Shown: positions 56,760-64,000 of the stretch, in pieces
Layout of the letters: the number at the start of each line of letters is the position of its first letter
How positions within the stretch are numbered: position 1 is the first letter of the stretch
Assembly: GCA_019426215.1 (NCBI GenBank)
Contig: CM033391.1
Location: forward strand, 13,690,708 to 13,754,707
DNA: 64,000 nt
From: Buddleja alternifolia
Taxonomy: Eukaryota > Streptophyta > Magnoliopsida > Lamiales > Scrophulariaceae
Direction of reading: 5' to 3'
Translations under genes and position numbers: made by a program
The notes under the pieces: generated by a model
The model's database searches: none
Told to the model about the DNA's origin: nothing
Seen by the model: the letters and a program-made list of their open reading frames with translations, nothing else

Positions 56760-58581
56760 TGTTAGGAATTTCATGTTAGATGTTTTGATGATGACAATTA
56801 GGATCCCATGTTAGACCCCAAGAAATGTAAAGTATAAAAGCTTTCGTAGAACAAATGTATAAGCGCCTGAAAGCTCGTGTTTTTATACTAGGCTTGTATT
56901 TTTATCTTTATAGAGTTTAGACTAAGAATGTGATACTATATCACTAGAAGAATTTTGTGTGAGTCTACCAAGTGATGAAGTTGAAGATCAAGCGTCTGAA
57001 GAAACAGTAAAGATAAAGATTAGTCTCAAGCGTCTGTCAAACGCTAAAAGACTATCCCGGGTTACGAACTCAGCACTCAAGATTTGTTATGGACCTTAGA
57101 CCAAGTACTTAACACTAAGTCAATGATAGAATTCTGAGTGAGTCTATCAAAGATAAAGTGAAAGGACAAGCGTCTAAAGAATCGGGCAAAGATTGTGACC
57201 TTTCTCAAGCGTCTGATTAACAAAGAAGGCCACTTTCAAAAAGCCTAAACTCCAAAGGCTCAAGCGCCTAGTTGTCCAAGCGTAACCTGAAGATTCAAAC
57301 CCAAGTTATCAAAGATGCATGAATCAACGGAAATTATTCCCAAACGGAAATAAGACAAGATGCATCAAAAGTCGGATAAGTGCTATTAAAATATAAGCAC
57401 TACAACTTATGGGCAAGCCATATCTTTGACCGAGACTGTCAGATTTATGAAACCAAGACCATGCCTAACCAATTAAATATACCCAAAGTTAGGATTGTCA
57501 GAACTCATGGAATGTTTAGGGAAACGAGATTCCAACCGTGTCCAACGGACAAAATCTCATAACAATCTATAAATAACCTTTTCAGCAAAAGGGACGAGAG
57601 AGAGACAGATATAGAAAAACATCTGGACGTAAAAAATAAGAAAAAGGGTCCAAAACGTTGCTGAATTTTTCTTTAGAAAGAGCTTATACACTCCAGAGCC
57701 AAAACCCTTTAAGCTTTCTCAAATACATTCCTAGACAGTCACCCATATCTCAAACCTCTTTTTAAGAAGAACCTACACTACTATTGAGATATCTCCAAGT
57801 TGTTTGAACTTTCCAAAAACAAACAAACCCGTGACCAAAACCATCAACACCTTTCATCTGAGTGAGAAAGCTTGTTGACTTACAAGCAATATTTTTGTGT
57901 AAAAGAAGCTTGTGGAAGAAGATCTCTATTGGAGCTGAAATCTGTGTGACCAAGGAGCTCCGAGATCAAGCGTAACTTGCACCATTTCTGAGTGAAAGAA
58001 GCAAGGGGATAGAAGGTCCTTAGTGGAGCTGAAATCTATGTGACCAAGGAGTTCCGAGATCATATCCAATCTCCCTCTATTTTGTAGAAGTCTCTGTGTG
58101 ACCCTTCGATAATCATCATAGTGGAAAACCTCCCTGATAAAAGGAGAAGAAGGACGTAACTGGGATTACATCACCCAGTGAACCTTACAAATATCTTGTG
58201 CTATTTACTGCTTTATTGCTTTACTATTCATATTGCATATTCTTTGATAAAGTTTTAAAACAACTAAGCAACTACTTTTAATTAACAAATCGAACGCTAA
58301 GCTATAAAATACTTCCGCTGTGCTAACCCTGATTTAGTGACTAAACTCTGCCCTACTTTGGCAAGCGTTGAAATCACCAAGTCTAAGTTAACTTTTCCCA
58401 AGCGCCTGAAACTAGCGCTTAAGTCATTATCTCTCAAGCGCCGCACCCAGCGCTCAAAGCTTTCCGAGCGTTCAAATACTTCAAAGTGATACGAATTTTT
58501 AGAAGTCGAAAAAGACTTCAGGGTCTATTCAACCCCCCCCCCCCCCTTCTAGACCCTTTCGTATACCACTTGGGACCAACA
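56760..58581 (+). repeat. 3' LTR of element F
   Basis: Partner of the 5' LTR. By eye about twenty substitutions and a poly-C length change separate them. Several are CG-to-CA type changes (for example near 57071 and 58268), and at other sites this copy keeps the CG (near 56991 and 57282). Confidence 0.93.
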
Positions 58582-58920
58582 CTATGCCTTGTTCTTTTAA
58601 GAACTCATCAAACTCGGCACTCATATATTCGCCACCTCGATCAGATTGAAGTGTCTTAATATTGTGCCCTGTTTGTTTTTCAGTTAAAGGTTTGAATTCC
58701 TTGAACCATTCAAGTGCTTCTGACTTATACTTCATCAGATAAACTAGAACATACCTAGAGTAGTCATCTGTGAAGTTTATAAAGTACTGAAAACCTCCAA
58801 CGGCCGCATTCTTAAGGGGCCCACAAACGTCAGTGTGAATTAATCCTAAAACTTCATTTGCCCTTTGGAAATGCCCAGTGAATGGTGACCTAGTCATCTT
58901 GCCCTTAAGACGTTATTCAC
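58582..58920 (-). pseudogene. Integrase N-terminal remnant of Copia D
   Basis: Minus-strand text RSPFTGHFQRANEVLGL, IHTDVCGPLKNAAVGGF, YFINFTDDYSRYVLVYL, IKTLQSDRGGEY and FDEFLKEQGI gives the first catalytic aspartate (HTD), the second (SDRGGEY) and typical spacing. It breaks at the CTATG duplication of element F in the middle of the catalytic core. The tail of the apparent ORF (VPSGIRKGLEG) is F sequence and not part of the enzyme. Confidence 0.82.
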
Positions 58921-59634
58921 AAATAGGATATGGGTCAGACCCAAGTGGACCAATAAGCCCACGTTCTTCCTACTCATGAATCTTAAATTCAAGGGCATGT
59001 CCTAGTCTAAGGTGCCATGTGAGTTTTTGGTTCACTTTACTCATACTACGTTTTCTAGTCATAGTATTAACCATACATTGATTTCGGGCATTCAAATAGT
59101 ATAAACCATTAATTAAAGATGCAGAGCCAACACACTTATTTCCAAAATAAATATCACAAGAATTATGTTTAAAAGAAAACAAATATCCTTTTCTGACCAA
59201 TACAGGAATAGAAAAATATTCTTGAACCCATTGGGCAAAACTAGGCAATCCTCTAAAATTATTTGATGTCCAGAAAATAATGTAATAGAAGTAATTCCAA
59301 TGTGCGTCGCAGCCACGCTGTGTTCGCTTCCAACATTGATCATTACTTTCTTCTCTTCCAACCTTTTACTTTCTTTTAGATCCTGGTTCAAAACACAAAT
59401 ATGAGCACCAGCTTTGAAATCTAGAATCCAAGAAGTAGAAAATATCATCATAGAACAATTTGTTTCAAAAACATAAAGTTCTAGACTTGATTTGCTTTCA
59501 ACTCTTAGCATGAGACAGTCACGCTTCCAGTGCCCCACTCCCATGCAGTGGAGACAAGTGTCTTCATCCCTCATGCGCTTAGTCCTTGACTTTTTCACCT
59601 TGGATATGATCAATTTTCTGATGCGCCCAGCCAA
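58921..59634 (-). pseudogene. gag zinc knuckle, protease and pre-integrase remnant of Copia D
   Basis: On the minus strand, basic residues precede a zinc knuckle CLHCMGVGHWKRDC (about 59515-59556), then the protease-like ILDFKAGAHIC, in which D-F-K replaces the usual D-S/T-G, then the pre-integrase WHLRLGHALEFKIHE. A frameshift lies near 59150-59250. Arrangement and odd protease motif agree with Copia B. Confidence 0.75.
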
Positions 59635-60480
59635 TGGGTGTATCTGCTTCAGTCTTCTTTTAGAAGATAGAATAAGAACTGTGAAAACACCAAGCTACTT
59701 TCTCATTTGTGTTTGTACTTTGACTAGTTTGTTCATTAGCACTAACAGTGATCCTTCAATGTCATCCAATTCAAATTTGATGATAAAGGCAGAAAACGAG
59801 TTAGGGAGTGACTGGAGAATGAAATCCACCTATAGATGGAAATCCATGTAGTAACCCAATGAACGAAGTTTCTCTAGCATGGATATCATGTTCAAAACAT
59901 GATCAGCAACGTCATCTCTTTCTCTCATGTTTGTGTTGAAAATCTCCTTTGATACAAAGTATCTAATGGACTTGCCCCGTTCCCCGAACAATTCCTCTAA
60001 GTGCAGCATGATTGACCTAGGACTATCCATGATCTCATGCATTTGTTGCAATGCACTGCACATGGAGCTCAACATATAATCCTCTACTTTCCTTGCATCA
60101 GAGACCCAATCTGAGAACGCCAATATGACAAATTCATCCTCATCGACCCCAGGCCTGTGTGGCCGATCCATCTCTAGCATTTATTCAAGTGATTCATCAT
60201 TGAAGATTATCCTCAATACTCTAATCCAATCAGAGTAGTTTGCTACAGTGAGGACATTTTTCTCAAGCATTACTTTCAAAGGGTTAGTCATCGTGTAGGA
60301 AATAAACTGTAGAAAATACCAAGATTTACGATTAGATGTGTTATTATGTACTTTCAAGTAAAAATCAAGGATTTCAATACTTACTTGACTCCCACTATTT
60401 TTCTCGAAACATTGCACTCCCACTGCAATAATTGAAAATCTTGTTGGATTGGTTTCATAATGAGTGATTGAGTTCCTCAA
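59635..60480 (-). pseudogene. gag N-terminal region of Copia D
   Basis: The minus-strand frames 60181-60480 (MTNPLKVMLEKNVLTVANYSD) and 59830-60180 (VSDARKVEDYMLSSMCSALQ, LHLEELFGERG) follow the gag order seen in element B. A stop after the ESLE position and further breaks near 59700-59830 disable it. Confidence 0.68.
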
Positions 60481-62389
60481 CGATCTAAATAAGTTGCAAC
60501 ATTTTTCTATATATGGCTTGTTAGATCATTAAGGTGATGTCATACACCAATCGGTCCAACCGATGATTCAATCTCCTTTAGCTCATGGATCATTGAACCA
60601 CAAACTTTTTCAATGTATAGGTGGTGATCCATCCGAGTCATTTTTCCCATAAACTCATTTCAGTCAAACAATTTAATCCCGCCTTGCAACCTTTTCAATA
60701 TATGGGGCGGAATTCGCTTTGACATGAAGGCATCAAATGCACTAGAGAAGATAGAGTACCACGTCTTGATTCATGACCCCCCTTATTCCGGGACGTAGCC
60801 ATGCACTAGAAGTGAACCCACCTCTAAAGCATGATGGAGAGCTAGGACATCCAATGCCCCCTTACTTACTCAGCATTTTTCTAATGGGAGAATTATAACA
60901 TTCGATAATGTTAAAAAGATTGGTCTCACTTTGCATATTAATTTCTTTATCACACAATTTAAAGGAAATGCATAAGAATAAGCCTAGCAATTCTAACAAC
61001 ACACACATGTAGGACTGTTCTAGATCAACTCGAGCTAATGAGTGGTCGGGGATGGGTTCTATCTATTACATGGGTTTCCGCCTATACAAGATCTAATCTT
61101 CATATTTCTCCAAAACTTCATGTGCCACCATGATTCGCCAATTGGGCCTATCTCTAAAACAATTACATAGAAATAACCTATACAAAAATTCTATGAATTG
61201 AAGATATAAATTGAGGGGCTCAAACTCCGGGCCAATACAACCCAGATAAGACAGCAAAGACAAACCCTAAGTCCATACAGGATGTCACCATCACATAAAT
61301 AAAGAGCATGTAAACAATTTAAACACTTATGTGAACTAAACATTAAATCTAATTTAATGTTTTGATTAAATCTAATTTAATTTTTTATTAAATCTAATTT
61401 ATTACATCAAAATAAATCTAATTTAGTTTGACTAATTTAATCCAATTAAAGGGTGACTTTTATCAAATAAAGTCACATGGGTAATCTAATCTAAACACAT
61501 AGCAATGTCATGTAGAAGGAAGTTGGTATTTAAATCCAATTTAACAAATCTAATTTTACATAGACCAACCTGATATGAAAAGAGTTTAAATCTAATTTAA
61601 ATCATTTAACAATTTTTAGCTTAAAGAATTTAAGTCCAATTAAATTTTTCAATAAATCCAATTTAAATCATTTAACTAAATCTAATTTAGAATTTGGAAT
61701 AAACTTAAATACAATTTAATTTATTCACTAAATCTAATTTAGTTTAGAGTTTGAACAAACATAAATCCAATTTAATTTATTCACTAAATCCAATTTAGAA
61801 GTTGAAACGAAAATTTATTTTATTAGGGTTCATTAATTGATAAATAGTTCAGTCAAAGTTTTAATTGGGTCAAACCTACATAATTAATTATTTTGACAAT
61901 TAGGTAACCCAATTAATCGTTGAGCCAGGCCCGGCATAATTAATTATGTTGGGCCCAGCCCAAATATTAATTTAAATTATAGCTGGGCTCGGCCCAACAC
62001 TTTAAATTAGTGTGATGGGCCAACGGTCAACCGCGTTGGGCCAAGCCTAAGACCCCACCTTAGACGGTGCGGGCCTGTGCAGGCACGCGCTGCTGCTGTA
62101 GCAGTGCGGCGGCACGTGCTGCAGCAGTGGCGCCGGAGACGGCTTTGCCGTCGCCTGCTGCCGCACCGTCGGTGGCATTTTCAAAGAAAAAATATGATTT
62201 TTCCAAAAAATACGAATCCAATTCAATTTTTCATTTTACCCGGTAAATCCAATTCAACTCAAAAAAGTTCAATTTTACAGATTCACATGCATAACATAAA
62301 TTACCCAAATTACATACAATATGTAAATACATGTTTATGATATTAAAACAATAAACATACAATGAATATCATGAATCTCACGAATTTTG
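60481..62389 (-). other. Long 5' leader of Copia D
   Basis: About 1.9 kb without a gene. AAATCTAATTT-type words repeat heavily at 61330-61800. A GC-rich block at 62030-62180 (GCAGCAGTGGCGCCGG and similar) is the counterpart of the GC-rich part of B's leader; the plus-strand ORF at 62077-62340 is a by-product of it. Confidence 0.6.
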
Positions 62390-62402
62390 GCTCTAATACC
62401 AC

Positions 62403-63371
62403 TATTGTGATTTGATCTAGCAGATAAAAATTTTAATCAGAGTCACACCGAGAATCGAATCCGGGGTTTTCATGATATTATAATTACGCAATAAGAACGA
62501 ATTATATAAAAGAGTAATCGAATTACCTCTTGACAACAAAATTCGATTAGTCAGCAGCAGCCCCAAACTCCTGCCTCTAGATAATCAAGCAGAAGAAAAT
62601 TCTCTGAGAAAGCTCAGATCTCCTCCCCGGCAACAATGGCGGCAGCAGCTAGTTGGAGAGAGAGGGAGGAAATTTTGTCTATCCTATTGCTCTAGGTTTC
62701 TTTGGCTCAAAGTCAGATTCTGAATAATGACTTGTATAGAGTTCTGACACTGACTAATTACTTGTATCAAATAAGTAGAACCCCTAGGTCCAATAAGAGG
62801 GGGCAGCCGCTAGGCCTTATAGGGATGAGCTTCCGGGCTTTGTTTTTATCTTAGCCCATGTGTAATTAATTAAATTCAAGTCCAATCCAATTGATAATTA
62901 ATTAATTACTTTAATCTAATTAATTTAATTCAACTTATAAATCAATTTCCAATTAATTTAACATATGAATTAATATGATTTAATTAATTTATTTAATCCA
63001 ACTAAATATCTTTAATTAAATCATGCCATCCATTTTGTTAGTCAATCGAATCTAAAGTGATTTTACCAAAATACCCTTAGCATGGAAAATATTCCTTATC
63101 TTCACGCGACTCTCTAGGCTCGATTCAATTGGTAGTGGGAGGATTTCAAAGGATAAGGTTGTCACCTAGCCAGCACCGTGGAACCAGATCGTAGCCCAAT
63201 TGAATACGAGATGAACATGTCATCACGAACCTTGATTACGACTACCATATGCATATAAACTCTTCACCGACGTGACCCGATCAAGTAAGAGCCATGGTAT
63301 GTCAAGCTCATAGAACTTGATGTTGTACTCGGTAATCATAATAATGTGAAATTACCAAACTAACCTTAGTG
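62403..63371 (-). repeat. 5' LTR of Copia D, interrupted
   Basis: Starts TATTGTG (the TG end mutated to TA) beside the primer site and follows the 3' LTR until AACCTTAGTG, where element E begins. About 700 bases of this LTR should continue on the far side of E, outside the window. Confidence 0.82.
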
Positions 63372-64000
63372 TGTTGGGTTTGTACCCTCGATGCCAACGA
63401 GGAATTAGAGAATAGGGCACTAGTTTATATTGTACAACCTATTAATTATATAAAAGCATTAGCGAGTTGTTCATATATTTATTAATGGCATCTATAAATC
63501 TTAAGTGAACAACTAGTCCATGTGTATCAAAGCAAACCTTCGCACTCCTTATAGGAGTTAAGGAGATGGGCACTGGAAGGATTGGTACTTGATCAGTTAA
63601 AATGGTTCGCAAGTTGGAGAATCTCAATTGGTCATTGAGATTCATGTGGACTTTTATGACACATGCTCTGACAAGGAGTGTCACTCTAACACTATGGGAT
63701 AGTGGGAGTTTGTGTCATGGATACATTGATTGGATTGGATTAGTGTATTCAAACACGGCTCGTAGTAATCCGATCACATGGGTTTTTACTTAGTAATTGT
63801 CGATGATCGGATTACTGATTGTGATAGTATGCGTGAGCCTTTGACCTGAGTAATCAAGTTGAAGATGTGCTTGTGACATCAAGTCTGTCATTAGAGTAGT
63901 TAGATCCAATTCACCCATTGGTGGGGTCGACCTCAAAGTGCGGCTTGATGGGTAAGTAGTAGTCTTAACTGGTTAGCAAAATGGAATTCACTGTCTAGAA
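63372..64000 (+). mobile_element. LTR of Copia element E, partial, inserted in D's 5' LTR
   Basis: Begins TGTTGGGTTTGTACCCTC directly after D's LTR is broken, then AATGCC-like and GAATAGGGCAC phrases. These parallel the element-sense start of D's LTR (TGTTAGGTGTATGCCCTC), so E is probably a related Copia LTR in plus orientation. GGTGGGGTCGACCTC near 63921 is the complement of a phrase shared by the LTRs of B and D. The other end and any interior lie outside the window. Confidence 0.6.

Larger units (their letters stand above)
43919..58581 (+). mobile_element. Sirevirus-type Copia retrotransposon F inserted in D
   Basis: A 14.7-kb element on the plus strand with a perfect CTATG target duplication (43914-43918 and 58582-58586). 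The LTRs are 43919-45741 and 56760-58581 and differ at about twenty positions. The primer site TGGTATCAGAGC (45744-45755) matches initiator-Met tRNA. The polypurine tract AAAAAGGGGGAAAT (56746-56759) abuts the 3' LTR. The order is gag, linker, pol (protease, integrase, RT, RNase H), a 1.2-kb gap and a very long extra ORF before the 3' LTR. That extra ORF, the element size and the purine tract are Sirevirus (SIRE/Maximus) traits. Stops and frameshifts make this copy defective. Confidence 0.93.
40033..63371 (-). mobile_element. Copia LTR retrotransposon D, split by elements F and E
   Basis: A degenerate Copia element on the minus strand. The 3' LTR is 40033-41717, preceded by AAAAC. The polypurine tract (minus strand CAAGTGGGAGAT) lies at 41718-41729. 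The primer site (minus strand TGGTATTAGAGC, one change from the usual initiator-Met site) lies at 62390-62401 and the 5' LTR starts at 62403. That LTR is cut at 63371 by element E, so the outer end and target duplication lie beyond the window. Element F (43919-58581) sits in the integrase region. The domain order agrees with Copia, and leader, gag and LTR layout resemble element B. Confidence 0.85.

Noticed and set aside
1..64000. CRISPR-like arrays, operons or prokaryotic regulatory sites
   Set aside because: The repeats present are microsatellites, minisatellites, LTRs and transposon ends; the introns, tRNA type and elements are those of a plant nuclear genome.

Overview
The window looks like nuclear DNA of a flowering plant, probably a eudicot. 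It is AT-rich, gene-poor and packed with LTR retrotransposons primed from initiator-Met tRNA. It also holds a tRNA-derived SINE, hAT-, CACTA- and Helitron-type DNA transposon signatures, a nuclear tRNA-Lys gene and the 5' part of a plant receptor-like cytoplasmic kinase gene. I cannot name the species. The kinase gene (1-1274, minus, running off the left edge) and tRNA-Lys(UUU) (23856-23928) are the only convincing host genes. Almost everything else is mobile DNA. All pairwise comparisons below were made by eye.

Layout. 1-4330: kinase exons 1-2, AT-rich upstream DNA, a MITE-like inverted repeat, and a tRNA-derived SINE whose whole locus, target duplications included, is tandemly doubled. 4336-16935: three Copia insertions nested inside each other, each bounded by its own target-site duplication (TSD): host A (CTTCA), element B (GTCAA) inside A's protease region, and solo LTR C (TCAAAT) inside B's pol. 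16941-23110: a non-autonomous CACTA-like element with long terminal inverted repeats and a zinc-knuckle-like ORF between two minisatellite blocks, then a GC-rich hAT-type MITE. 23856-27684: tRNA-Lys, then a 1.28-kb segment that is repeated at 32.6 kb and carries a Helitron 3' end. 27685-32204: a very young non-autonomous LTR element (G; TSD CCATC; one LTR mismatch seen in 1,093 bases). G has a TGGCGAC-type primer site, an array of TTCGAAAT-like words, a perfect hairpin at its polypurine tract and an antisense first exon of a plant O-methyltransferase. 32582-35817: the second copy of the duplicated segment, with 78 bases replaced by a Copia fragment (H) truncated inside both LTRs. 35818-40032: unclassified sequence with a possible LINE remnant and a 48-bp tandem repeat. 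40033 to the end: Copia D on the minus strand, split by a 14.7-kb Sirevirus-type Copia F (plus strand; TSD CTATG); D's right LTR is split by a further element E that leaves the window.

How the parts relate. A, B, C, D and F can be peeled apart because each insertion interrupts a readable part of its host: B splits A's protease, C splits B's gag/integrase junction, and F splits D's integrase. F is the most complete element. It has gag, a full Copia pol order (protease, integrase, RT, RNase H), a purine-rich tract and a long extra ORF after pol, but all of these carry stops or frameshifts. The observation most worth following is G, which apparently transports an antisense host-gene exon. I found no cellular pathway, operon-like system or CRISPR array.
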